Of a DNA stretch of 64,000 bases, positions 54,612 to 62,933 are shown one piece after another. This DNA is from Arminella tubonensis (GTDB taxonomy: Bacteria; Pseudomonadota; Alphaproteobacteria; Rhizobiales; Rhizobiaceae). How positions within the stretch are numbered: the first letter of the stretch is position 1; every line of letters starts with the position of its first letter. Below the pieces are notes generated by a model. That model was not told the origin of the DNA, searched no databases, and saw only the letters and a program-made list of their open reading frames with translations. Where the stretch lies: contig NZ_PCDP01000035.1 in the NCBI RefSeq assembly GCF_003240585.1, positions 434,001 through 498,000 of the forward strand. Reading direction: 5' to 3'. Position numbers and translations under genes: made by a program.

Positions 54612-57028
54612 GTGTTGCTTCCGGAATTACAAAATATAGGCAGCCACGCCTGCGGATCGTCCCCCAGACGGGCGCGCAGAACGGTCAACTCCTCCACCGT
54701 CTCTGCGCGAGCGGACAGGACCTTTATGAGGTCATTCATGCCGCTGAGCCGCAGCCGCGCAATAACCGACTCCTGCCCGTGCTTGATCAAAAACGATCTG
54801 TTTTGCGGATCGGCGGTCTTGATCCATTGAATTTCCCGTGCCGAAAGGCCGAATCCAGTGCTGTGGCTCTCAAAATCCGCGCGGGGATTGGGGAAGAAGA
54901 TATGCGTCGCACTCTGCTCGATCAGCGTGCTGGCAAGCCTTGAGGAGGCAATGTCAGATGCGCTCTGGGTTCCGAATCCCACGACGCCGTTGAATTTTCG
55001 GATGGTCTTCATCTTGTCCTTGATGAAGGCCGCGAACACATCATCATCCAGCAGTCTCCACCCCTCATCCAGAAAGATCAGCAGCGGGCGACCGTCCAGC
55101 AATTCGTCCAGCCGGTGGAAAATGTACATCAACGCCGCACTGCGGGTCAGCGGATCGTCGAGGATCTTGGTCATGTCGAAACCGGCGACATCGGACCAGG
55201 TAAAGCGGTCTTCGGGATTGTTGAACAGCCAGCCGAGCTGGTCCGGGCGCAGCCATTTGTCGAAACGCGCCAGAAGATCATCGTCGCCGGCCCGGATTCG
55301 TCCGCGCAACAGCGATCCGAACACGTTGAGTGACCGTGCCTCGGGACCAGAGGCATAGACCTGGCCGATCGCAGCCCTGATGACGCTTTCCTCGCTTGCC
55401 GGAAGCAGATTGCCATCGGGCCGGCGCAGCATCAGGGAAAATAGCTGGAACAGGAATTCGCGGTTGGCACCACTGTCGGGCAGGCAAAACGGATTGAATC
55501 CGGAAGCAATACCGGGCTGAAGAACCTCGTAATTGCCACCGAGCGCCCGAATGAAGATTTCAGCGCCCCGGTCCTTGTCGAAGAAAACACAGCGCGGCGT
55601 CGGCTTGATGCGCTGCGATTGTGCCATGAGAAAGGAGAGCGCCACGGTCTTTCCGGAGCCCGACGGCCCGATCATGGTGAAATTGCCGAGGTCCCGCACA
55701 TGGAAATTGAAGAAGTAGGCGGTCTGGCTGGTGGTTTCGAGCAGCGAGATGGCGCTGCCCCAATGATTGCCGCTCGCCTTGCCGCTCGGGAAATTGTGCA
55801 ACGACAGGAATCCGGCAAAGTTCTTCGACGAGATCATCGCCGAGCGAGCAATATAGGAAAAATTGCCCGGCAATTGTGCCCAGAAGGCCGGTTCGCAGTT
55901 GAGATCCTCACGCAGCCAGATGATCGCCTGCTCCGTCAACGTGGCGCCGACCGAGCGGATGGATTGATCAAGCTCCTGCTTGTTGTCACCGAGGCACATG
56001 ATCGAAAGGTGATGATGTCCGTAGATGGACCGCGAGCTTAGCAATTCGTCGCGGGCGCTGTTGAGCTGGCTGCCGACGACGGAGCCGGCCTCATCCGCCA
56101 TGGCGATCTGGCGCGCGACGCGCTCGATCTGCCCCTGCGCCACCGGTCGGTCGACAATGGCAAAGCTCTGGCTGACGATAAACTCATGCGGTGCCTTCAG
56201 CAGCCCGTCGAGGAGCAACGGACCGGTATAGGGCGGATATTCCCGGACCGAAAGCATCGCTCCCATGCGGCTGTTCGACGGCGGCGTCGACCCGACAAAC
56301 TCGACGGCGTTCCGCCCGAAATGCAAGCGCTTCATGGCCAGCGCGCCATCGAGCGGCATGCGCGGCAATCGCATCTTGACGGGTTCGAGGCCGTTGACGA
56401 TCTGGACCAGAAACTCGAGCGGCTCTGAAAAATACACACCGGGCTCAGGTTCGCGGACCCCGAGAATTCGTGCTCCATAGTCTTGCAGCACATCGCGAAT
56501 ATTGAGAACCGCGTCGTTCAGCTCGCGCAGATCCTGGTCTTCGCCGACGACTTCGCCCTTGTTCGCGCGCCTCGAAAACATGCTCCGGGTAATCTTGTCG
56601 ATCACCCCGACCTGACCGCGCAACGGACGGCGGACGATCGTGACATACATGTCGTTGACGAACATGCGCTGCTGTTCGAGTTGCGCCATATAGCGCCGGT
56701 TCAGTTCGTCCGCGAAAGGGCTTTCGAACTCGCCTTCGAGGCCCGGCTTGATGCGGCGGCGGATCATGTGCCCATAAACGGCGTAACGACTGCTGCCGAG
56801 GGATCGCAATATCGTGTTGCGACCTTCGAGCTTGCCGTTCAGCTGCGCCATATCGGCGGTTTCGAAGCAAAAGCCGTCAAGCTTCAGAACGCTGACCAGC
56901 AAACCCTCCTTCGTCCGCAACACCGTATCGTCGACGTGACGGGTATAGGGAATGTGGGCGGAGACCGGGAATTCGCGCTTCGCCGCAGCGCCAAATCGCA
57001 TTTCCCTGCGTATCGGGCGCGTCGTCAT
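54608..57028 (-). CDS. virB4: Type IV secretion ATPase VirB4
   Basis: 806 residues, the full length of the CagE/VirB4 family. N-terminal domain with the signature FCFETADMAQLNGKL and a C-terminal RecA-like ATPase with Walker A MIGPSGSGKTVALSFLMAQ near 450, Walker B PLLIFLDEGWRLLDD near 650 and FGTQSASDIASS. Energises pilus assembly and substrate transfer at the inner membrane. Overlaps virB3 and the lipoprotein gene by 4 nt each. Confidence 0.94.
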   Translation of the reverse strand: MTTRPIRREMRFGAAAKREFPVSAHIPYTRHVDDTVLRTKEGLLVSVLKLDGFCFETADMAQLNGKLEGRNTILRSLGSSRYAVYGHMIRRRIKPGLEGEFESPFADELNRRYMAQLEQQRMFVNDMYVTIVRRPLRGQVGVIDKITRSMFSRRANKGEVVGEDQDLRELNDAVLNIRDVLQDYGARILGVREPEPGVYFSEPLEFLVQIVNGLEPVKMRLPRMPLDGALAMKRLHFGRNAVEFVGSTPPSNSRMGAMLSVREYPPYTGPLLLDGLLKAPHEFIVSQSFAIVDRPVAQGQIERVARQIAMADEAGSVVGSQLNSARDELLSSRSIYGHHHLSIMCLGDNKQELDQSIRSVGATLTEQAIIWLREDLNCEPAFWAQLPGNFSYIARSAMISSKNFAGFLSLHNFPSGKASGNHWGSAISLLETTSQTAYFFNFHVRDLGNFTMIGPSGSGKTVALSFLMAQSQRIKPTPRCVFFDKDRGAEIFIRALGGNYEVLQPGIASGFNPFCLPDSGANREFLFQLFSLMLRRPDGNLLPASEESVIRAAIGQVYASGPEARSLNVFGSLLRGRIRAGDDDLLARFDKWLRPDQLGWLFNNPEDRFTWSDVAGFDMTKILDDPLTRSAALMYIFHRLDELLDGRPLLIFLDEGWRLLDDDVFAAFIKDKMKTIRKFNGVVGFGTQSASDIASSRLASTLIEQSATHIFFPNPRADFESHSTGFGLSAREIQWIKTADPQNRSFLIKHGQESVIARLRLSGMNDLIKVLSARAETVEELTVLRARLGDDPQAWLPIFCNSGSNT

Positions 57029-57327
57029 GCGCTATCACCCGGCGCATAGCTTTTGACATGCCAGACGGCTTTTGACCGCGGAGGGGTCTTTGCCGCTTTC
57101 ACCCGCAGGACCATGAACATCTGATCATCCAGTAGTGACAGGAAATAACCGAAGCTGTGAATGGGCAGCACCAGCAGCAGGGTCAGCAGGTTTTTCGTGG
57201 CGAGGAAGATCACCGCGGTGACCACGATATTGAACATGGCAAACATGTAGGGAACGCCGAACAATGTCGGCGCCCGCGTCAGCGCCTTGACCAGGGGAAC
57301 CAAATCCGGAGCATCGTCAGCGATCAC
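57025..57327 (-). CDS. virB3: Type IV secretion protein VirB3
   Basis: 100 residues starting with GTG at 57327. Short VirB3 family protein: KALTRAPTLFGVPYMFAMFN at the start, one or two helices (IVVTAVIFLATKNLLTLLLV) and a C-terminal tail. Works with VirB4 in pilus biogenesis. One nucleotide separates it from the virB2 stop and it overlaps virB4 by 4 nt. Confidence 0.9.
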   Translation of the reverse strand: MIADDAPDLVPLVKALTRAPTLFGVPYMFAMFNIVVTAVIFLATKNLLTLLLVLPIHSFGYFLSLLDDQMFMVLRVKAAKTPPRSKAVWHVKSYAPGDSA

Positions 57328-57328
57328 G

Positions 57329-57670
57329 TCAGTGTCCCAATGCGTTCTGGAAGAAGGCCACGATCTGCGTCGATCCGAAGACCAGGACTATGCCCATGAT
57401 CACCGAGCCAGCGATGCCCCAGGTGAAGCGACCGGTCCAGGCAAGAAAGCCGCAACTGATGACGGCCAGAATGGCGATCATCGAGGCGATCGGACCTGTG
57501 AGAATGGTAATCAGGGTCTGCAAGACCGACTGCACGGGTTGCAGGCCGGTCTGTGCAAAAGCGCTGCCTGTCGACGCCGAAAAGGTCATCGTCAGGACCG
57601 CCCCTTGAACGAGCGCCAACTTGGATCGACCCGAGCGAACAACTCTCATAATAGATGACTGAAAATTCAT
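57329..57670 (-). CDS. virB2: Major pilin VirB2
   Basis: 113 residues from the ATG at 57670 (GGAG 8 nt upstream). Long signal peptide (about 1-40, cleavage after SAFA), then two hydrophobic helices (LQTLITILTGPIASMIAILAVISCGFLAW in two parts and WGIAGSVIMGIVLVFGSTQIV) joined by a short polar turn, the standard VirB2 layout. Polymerises into the T-pilus-like fibre. Five nucleotides after virB1. Confidence 0.9.
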   Translation of the reverse strand: MNFQSSIMRVVRSGRSKLALVQGAVLTMTFSASTGSAFAQTGLQPVQSVLQTLITILTGPIASMIAILAVISCGFLAWTGRFTWGIAGSVIMGIVLVFGSTQIVAFFQNALGH

Positions 57671-57675
57671 TTTAT

Positions 57676-58452
57676 CTACTCCACGTGAAGAACAAATCCC
57701 TGAGACCATGCACCGGGGCTGTCCGCGTCCGGTTTTTCCGAAGCAGCGGCCTTGGGTTGGCGACCGACGCTCCCGGCCGCGATCGAGCTGTCCCTGAATG
57801 ACTGCCAGCCATAGAGGTCGGTCATGATCGCCGCGACATAGTTGACGGTCTCAGGGTAGAGCGGAATACCGCGATTTTCATCCACGGCACCCTCCCCGGC
57901 ATTGTAGGCCGCCAGCATGTAAAGCGGGTTGGCGTATCTCTTCTCAAGCAGCTTGAGGTATCGGACACCGCCCCGGACATTGTCCTCGGGATCGCAGATG
58001 TCCACCTCGAAGCGGCGAGCAGTTGCGGGCATCAGTTGCATGAGGCCAATCGCACCTGCGCTGGAAACGGCGTCCATGCGAAAACCGCTCTCCCGCCGCG
58101 CGATCGCAACGGTGAGGTTGATGTCGAAGTGCTCTTCCTTCGCTATGCGTCGAACCGTCGCCTCGCCTTCCGCAGCCGTAGGCAACTGGTCAAAATGGCA
58201 CGTGGCTGCGCTTGGCGTAGGCACCGGCGACTGTACGACTAATGATTGGTCTTCAATCTTCGTTATCTTCACAGGTCCGGTCGGGTCGCCGCCCTTCTCG
58301 GCAGCAAAACTCCCATCAGGAAGAACGATCAGGGCTACGAGGAAAAACAGGTAAGCCGGCACCAACCTTTGCCCCGGGCCGCTGTCGCCGCCTATTCCAT
58401 TGGTTGCCTGGCGACACCACAACATTTTTGCTCGGCGGTCATTCCCGTTCAC
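57676..58452 (-). CDS. virB1: Lytic transglycosylase VirB1
   Basis: 258 residues with an N-terminal hydrophobic segment (LVPAYLFFLVALIVLPDGS, about 30-48) for export and an SLT domain at about 95-205. Catalytic Glu in VAIARRESGFRMDAVSSAGA near 115, followed by IGLMQLMPATARRF and MLAAYNAGEGAV. Cuts peptidoglycan for assembly of the secretion channel. Its start overlaps virB11 by 4 nt. Confidence 0.92.
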   Translation of the reverse strand: MNGNDRRAKMLWCRQATNGIGGDSGPGQRLVPAYLFFLVALIVLPDGSFAAEKGGDPTGPVKITKIEDQSLVVQSPVPTPSAATCHFDQLPTAAEGEATVRRIAKEEHFDINLTVAIARRESGFRMDAVSSAGAIGLMQLMPATARRFEVDICDPEDNVRGGVRYLKLLEKRYANPLYMLAAYNAGEGAVDENRGIPLYPETVNYVAAIMTDLYGWQSFRDSSIAAGSVGRQPKAAASEKPDADSPGAWSQGFVLHVE

Positions 58453-59552
58453 TGGACTTCCTTCGCAGAACGCCTGGGGAAATCGGGCAAGCCTTTGCCA
58501 TGGGCAGCATCGCTTCGGCTTCTTTTCCTGACATAGGGATCGTAAAATATCTCGGATACGGCACCTGGTGCGCCATTCTTGCGACCGAGCTGGATGACGA
58601 TCGGCAGCGTCACACGTAAATGGTCGATTATCTCGGCCTTGGAGAGGCTCGCACCGCCGCCAATTCCGCTCTGCATCACAAGCATTGCAAGCCGTTCATA
58701 GGCAGCACGCGGCGAATTGGCATGAACTGTCGACAGCGATCCGGGATGGCCGGTATTGATTGCCTGCAGGAAGTCCAGCGCCTCGCCGCCACGCACCTCG
58801 CCAAGAAGCAAGCGGTCCGGACGCAACCGGAGCGACGCTTCCACCAGACGCCTTGTGTCGACCCGTGCAATGTTCTGGTTGCCGCGCGACGCGACAAGCC
58901 GGACATGGTTGCCGTGCGGCGGTGTCAGTTCCGGCGTATCCTCGATCGTGATAATGCGCTCGTGGCTGGGAATTTCCTGCAGCACGGCATTGAGAAGCGT
59001 CGTCTTTCCCGATCCCGTGCCACCCGAGATGATCATTGAAATGCGCTGGCGAACCGCGGCATGCAGAAATTCATCGAGAGCGCCGTCTTCCAGGTACCGG
59101 CACAGATCATGTTCATCATCGGTCAGCTCGTCGGCTCCGGCGGTAACCCGTGCGGACAGCAGGGACCCCGCCTTCACATAGTGCGATAGCGAAAGTGCCT
59201 GGACCACCTTTTTGCGAATGGAAATGGCGCCTCCATCCGGGGCGGCCGGCGGCAATACGACCTGCACACGTGATCCGTCCGGCAATGAAGCCGACAGCAG
59301 CGGTTCCTCCTCGTTGACAAATTGATGGCTGGCAGCGGCCACCCGCTCCGCCATGAAACGGATGCGTTCGCGCGTCAGCTCCGGCAAGAAGAGAGCAACC
59401 ATACCCGGTTGCCCATTGCCCGAGATGTATTCGACGAAGACCCGTTCCGGTTCATTGATGCAAATCTCGATGACATCAGTCGCCGCCAGCAGGGACCGTA
59501 GCGGCGCGAACGCCATGTCGATCAGGTCGCTGCTCCGGGAGACGAGTGTCAT
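58449..59552 (-). CDS. virB11: Type IV secretion ATPase VirB11
   Basis: 367 residues. Hexameric traffic ATPase: Walker A ISGGTGSGKTTLLNAVL near 173, Asp box TIEDTPEL, Walker B LRPDRLLLGEVRGGEAL and His box INTGHPGSLSTVHANS. N-terminal domain with the VirB11-type PDGSRVQVVLPPAA. Drives substrate and pilin handling with VirB4. It lies 69 nt after virB10, the longest gap in the operon, and overlaps virB1 by 4 nt. Confidence 0.94.
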   Translation of the reverse strand: MTLVSRSSDLIDMAFAPLRSLLAATDVIEICINEPERVFVEYISGNGQPGMVALFLPELTRERIRFMAERVAAASHQFVNEEEPLLSASLPDGSRVQVVLPPAAPDGGAISIRKKVVQALSLSHYVKAGSLLSARVTAGADELTDDEHDLCRYLEDGALDEFLHAAVRQRISMIISGGTGSGKTTLLNAVLQEIPSHERIITIEDTPELTPPHGNHVRLVASRGNQNIARVDTRRLVEASLRLRPDRLLLGEVRGGEALDFLQAINTGHPGSLSTVHANSPRAAYERLAMLVMQSGIGGGASLSKAEIIDHLRVTLPIVIQLGRKNGAPGAVSEIFYDPYVRKRSRSDAAHGKGLPDFPRRSAKEVQ

Positions 59553-59621
59553 GCCGCGACCCCGCTAAAGAATGGCGGCTTGCCGCAAGCCGGGAAACGA
59601 ACGGACAAAGGCGCAAAATGG

Positions 59622-60929
59622 CTATTTTCCATAGCGGTAGCCCCCTCGTTTCAGCTCCTTGAGTTTTTCGCGAACGGGGTCGGGATATAGATCGGAAAAG
59701 TCGAGATCGCGCCGAACGAAGATTGCGACGGCGGCCCCCTGATTGATCGATATGGTCGGCGGAATGGCAAGCGAGGTCTTCAATGCTTCCCCGGCGAGCT
59801 GGGTGAAGCTTTGCGCTGCAGCAGCCGCACCTTTGGCGACCATGTCAGACCCGACCTGATTGCGGGGATAGCTCGTCGTTGACGTGGTGGCGTGCGATAC
59901 CGGGTCGTAGGTGCTTGTGGTGATCGGACCTTGATTGATGTTCTGCGACACATCGGAAGCAGCAAGGATCTGGCCGCCGGCGCTGATGGCGCTGAGCAAA
60001 ACTGCCGGCCCAAAACGCTTCAGGTAGTGATTGTTGACGTCGCCGCCTATTCCCGAGCGTCCGAGTTCGTCGGTGCCGATCGAGCCGAGGCTGAGCGAAA
60101 CGCCGTCGGCCCGCAACAGCCGGGTCCAGGCGATGAAAGCCCGCGTCTGGCCTTCGGTAACCCCCGCATTGTACTCCCCGATCAATCGCGATCCGGCCGG
60201 TATGAGAATACGCCGCCCGTCGAACGACCAGACATCTTCGGTGGTCACGGCCCGCACCATGCCGGGTAGATCGGTCTGCACCGCAGTCTCGAGAACGCCG
60301 CGCAGGATCGTGCCCTGCGGCACAAGCGCGTCGATGCGCAGGTTCTTCTCGGCTTTCGCTACGTCGGTGGCGCCTGCTGATCTGGAGGCGAGGAACTGGT
60401 CGTTTGGATTGGTGGCTTGAAATGTGGCAGGGCTCTTTGCCGGATCCTCTGGCTTCTTCTCCCCAAGGCCGGGCACCGGTTCGGCGGCACCGACTCCCGA
60501 AACGATCATGGGAGATCGATACCTGTCCTGCAGCTTTGCATAATTGGCAGCTTCTTCCGCCTCTGCGCGCCGCCGGGCCTCTTCCTCCTCGCGGCGACGC
60601 TGGGCGTCGGGGTCCTCCATTGCAGGTGCCACCCTCACCTCTGCCACGGGTGCGGGTGGCGGGGTGACGGCAGCCTCTTTTTTCGGTGGAGGCGGCGTAA
60701 GGTTGAGCTGATCGGAGCGCGACGGCAGGAATTGGCCGTCGGGAACAGATTGAGAATCGGATACAGATCCGGAGCGATTGAGCAGCAGCGGCATTGCCAA
60801 TAGCGCCACGGAGCCGACGACGAGAAAGATAACGATGGCACCGGTAGCAAGGCCTCGCTTCGGCTCAACAAGACGGGAACTGGCGGCTTCATCCGCATCC
60901 ATTTCACTGTGATAGTCGTGATCCGGCAT
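59622..60929 (-). CDS. virB10: Type IV secretion core-channel protein VirB10
   Basis: 435 residues. One N-terminal membrane helix (GAIVIFLVVGSVALLAMPLLL, about 30-50), a Pro-rich periplasmic region (TPPPPKKEAAVTPPPAP) and coiled-coil (RRREEEEARRRAEAEEA near 110), then the TrbI/VirB10 beta-barrel domain with LVPQGTILRGVLETAV, IPAGSRLIGEYNAG and INQGAAVAIFVRRDLDF. Spans both membranes and forms the outer pore with VirB9. Two nucleotides after virB9. Confidence 0.93.
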   Translation of the reverse strand: MPDHDYHSEMDADEAASSRLVEPKRGLATGAIVIFLVVGSVALLAMPLLLNRSGSVSDSQSVPDGQFLPSRSDQLNLTPPPPKKEAAVTPPPAPVAEVRVAPAMEDPDAQRRREEEEARRRAEAEEAANYAKLQDRYRSPMIVSGVGAAEPVPGLGEKKPEDPAKSPATFQATNPNDQFLASRSAGATDVAKAEKNLRIDALVPQGTILRGVLETAVQTDLPGMVRAVTTEDVWSFDGRRILIPAGSRLIGEYNAGVTEGQTRAFIAWTRLLRADGVSLSLGSIGTDELGRSGIGGDVNNHYLKRFGPAVLLSAISAGGQILAASDVSQNINQGPITTSTYDPVSHATTSTTSYPRNQVGSDMVAKGAAAAAQSFTQLAGEALKTSLAIPPTISINQGAAVAIFVRRDLDFSDLYPDPVREKLKELKRGGYRYGK

Positions 60930-60931
60930 CG

Positions 60932-61744
60932 CTATTTCCCCCTCTTAACGATGGGTCGATCAGCGATCATGGTGGGCTGGTCCGCGTTCGGAGCGGACCT
61001 CCGGTTCAGGTTGAAGAGGCAGGTTGCGTAGTTGCCACGCCGAAGCATCCATTGCTTGGCGATCTTGTCGACGACGATGTAATCGCCTTCGCGGCGATAG
61101 TTGGCGAGTATCTCCCGCGTCCCATCCTCGACAATGAAGATTGCCGGAAGGTCGCTCTTGAACCGGAACCAGGTCTTGACGCCATCATCGAACGCATTGA
61201 CCGGCTTAAGCTCCATATCGCCACGAAAGCTGTAGTCCGTATTGGCACTTTCGTATTTGAACCCGGCACGATTGGGCTGAGAGACCAGCCGCTGCGCTTC
61301 TGCCAGAAGGCGCGCGTCTGCTTCCTCGTCGGGATAGCGGAATTTGACCAGATAGGTCTGGTCCCCCATGGCCTCCGGATGAGCGCGCAGGATAAAGGTA
61401 TAGACGTGCTTGTCGCTGACGATGTTCATATTGGTGGTGGTCTTCGGCTCCACCGGTTTCAGAAAGATGATGTTGCCTCTCTTGTTCGGCTCGATCTTCC
61501 AGGAAAGGCTGTCACCGACCGCAACCGTTTCGATCTTTTCCGTGTCGCCGATGGCTATCATCGTTGATACGCCATAGGTGGCATCGACGGCGACCACATC
61601 ACTTGCGCTATAAACCACTGTTCGCACCCGCGCGTCGGCAACTCCCCGCTTGGGTGCTATTTCCGCGCGCGCAGAAGTAGCGCCGGTCAATGCGAGAACC
61701 GCCGCGACGAAGACAGTGAAAAATACAGAACCGCACTTGATCAT
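60932..61744 (-). CDS. virB9: Type IV secretion protein VirB9
   Basis: 270 residues with a signal peptide (cleaved near ARAE, about 28). VirB9/TrbG/CagX family: DARVRTVVYSASDVVAVDA, WKIEPNKRGNIIFLKP, YTFILRAHP and the C-terminal TWFRFKSDLPAIFIVEDG with LRRGNYATCLFNLNRR. The Cys in ATCLF could pair with a VirB7-type lipoprotein. Part of the outer-membrane core. Overlaps virB8 by 4 nt. Confidence 0.93.
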   Translation of the reverse strand: MIKCGSVFFTVFVAAVLALTGATSARAEIAPKRGVADARVRTVVYSASDVVAVDATYGVSTMIAIGDTEKIETVAVGDSLSWKIEPNKRGNIIFLKPVEPKTTTNMNIVSDKHVYTFILRAHPEAMGDQTYLVKFRYPDEEADARLLAEAQRLVSQPNRAGFKYESANTDYSFRGDMELKPVNAFDDGVKTWFRFKSDLPAIFIVEDGTREILANYRREGDYIVVDKIAKQWMLRRGNYATCLFNLNRRSAPNADQPTMIADRPIVKRGK

Positions 61745-62502
61745 GGCTGCCGACCATCAGCGCTGGAGCCCCCTTGACCGGGCGCCGTTTCCTGGTCGCG
61801 CCGATAATCCAGCACCTGGAAACCCAGCGGGTTTTCAAACCGCCACTCGTTCGGCATAGGCGCCTTCGAGTAGTGAAAATGCAGGAGCGATACCCAATGC
61901 TCTTCCGGGCCGGTATCCTGCCCGATACGGCGGGTCGAAAAGCGGATAATTGCGGTGCTGGAGTTGGGAATCTGCATCGATTTTATCTTGAGAGCGATCT
62001 TGGTATCACTGCCAAAACGAGTGACGGGATTCTCGGGGTTCGAAGGACTGTAGAGATTGAGAAGATCGCTCGCCGCCTGCCCAGTCGACAGGAGCTGGGC
62101 GAGATCAAAATTCTCTTTCACCGAGGTCGGATCATAGATCTCCCGCGCCTTCAGAAAGCGAACGACGTTCATGCGCGTTATGGCTTCGTTCTGGGTGAGA
62201 TCGCCCTCCGCAAGCGGCTGTTTTATCTCAAGAAACCCGGTCGTCTTGTCGACTTCGATGACATAGGGCTCGAAGCTCTTGAGCGGCAGGAGCAGCACGA
62301 GACAGGCCATCGCCATACCGGCCAGGGCCGCGTTGATGACTGCTATAATCCATGCGATTGTCCGGGAGCGCTTGACGAGACGTATGACGTCGTTTTCCCA
62401 TCGGACTGCCTCGCTGAAATAACGCCGATCCGGCCCTGACTCGGAGCCGCTGTCGTCGCTTCTGACGGTTGAATCTGTCACTTTCATCACAATTGATGAC
62501 AC
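61741..62502 (-). CDS. virB8: Type IV secretion assembly factor VirB8
   Basis: 253 residues from a GTG at 62502; the ATG at 62487 is also possible, and neither has a good ribosome site. Short cytoplasmic tail, one helix (TIAWIIAVINAALAGMAMAC, about 48-67) and the NTF2-like periplasmic domain with FEPYVIEVDKTTGFLEI, NVVRFLKAREIYDPTSVKEN in two parts and HWVSLLHFHY. Bridges inner-membrane parts and the core. First gene of the operon as seen here, where VirB1 would normally be. Confidence 0.93.
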   Translation of the reverse strand: MSSIVMKVTDSTVRSDDSGSESGPDRRYFSEAVRWENDVIRLVKRSRTIAWIIAVINAALAGMAMACLVLLLPLKSFEPYVIEVDKTTGFLEIKQPLAEGDLTQNEAITRMNVVRFLKAREIYDPTSVKENFDLAQLLSTGQAASDLLNLYSPSNPENPVTRFGSDTKIALKIKSMQIPNSSTAIIRFSTRRIGQDTGPEEHWVSLLHFHYSKAPMPNEWRFENPLGFQVLDYRRDQETAPGQGGSSADGRQP

Positions 62503-62933
62503 TCACGAAATGAATTGGTTACAAAAACTGCAATTAAAAAAAATCAGAGAATATCTTGGAATCGATCCTTACAGGAACTATCGGGGACGTTGCAATGGCA
62601 AAATTGAGCTGCGCAGGGCTGATCTCCGGAACAACTATCCCGCTATGATAGCAAACTATCCGAGCGCACGGGCACTTCAGGCAAACGGCAGCTTTGGCGT
62701 GCGTGGTTGATTTTGATCCTTTCGATCGCTTTGTTCGGCATAAGGCCCAAAGATCTTCGGCTCTGGTATCTACATTCACTTTCCATAATACAACTTAAGA
62801 GTTCCGATATTGGACTTTCTCGGTTTAGGTATATTTCAAGTGAAAATATTCGTGCCGACCTCGCGACCTGTTGTGAATATCGTAAGAACTGTGGATGCTT
62901 CCCTTGTCGAAGTCTCGGACCCGGTCGGGGCAC
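62503..62933. other. Intergenic region upstream of the virB operon
   Basis: 431 bp between virB8 and the receptor-like gene, AT-rich for this window (notably 62515-62560 and 62760-62880), so it probably holds the virB promoter. Short frames on both strands show no family features. No tra box, oriT-like repeat or virD4 fragment was recognised. Confidence 0.5.

Noticed and set aside
62510-62933. Short frames upstream of virB8 as a possible missing virB gene
   Set aside because: None has a signal peptide, a lipobox or VirB5-like helices; the region is AT-rich and promoter-like.
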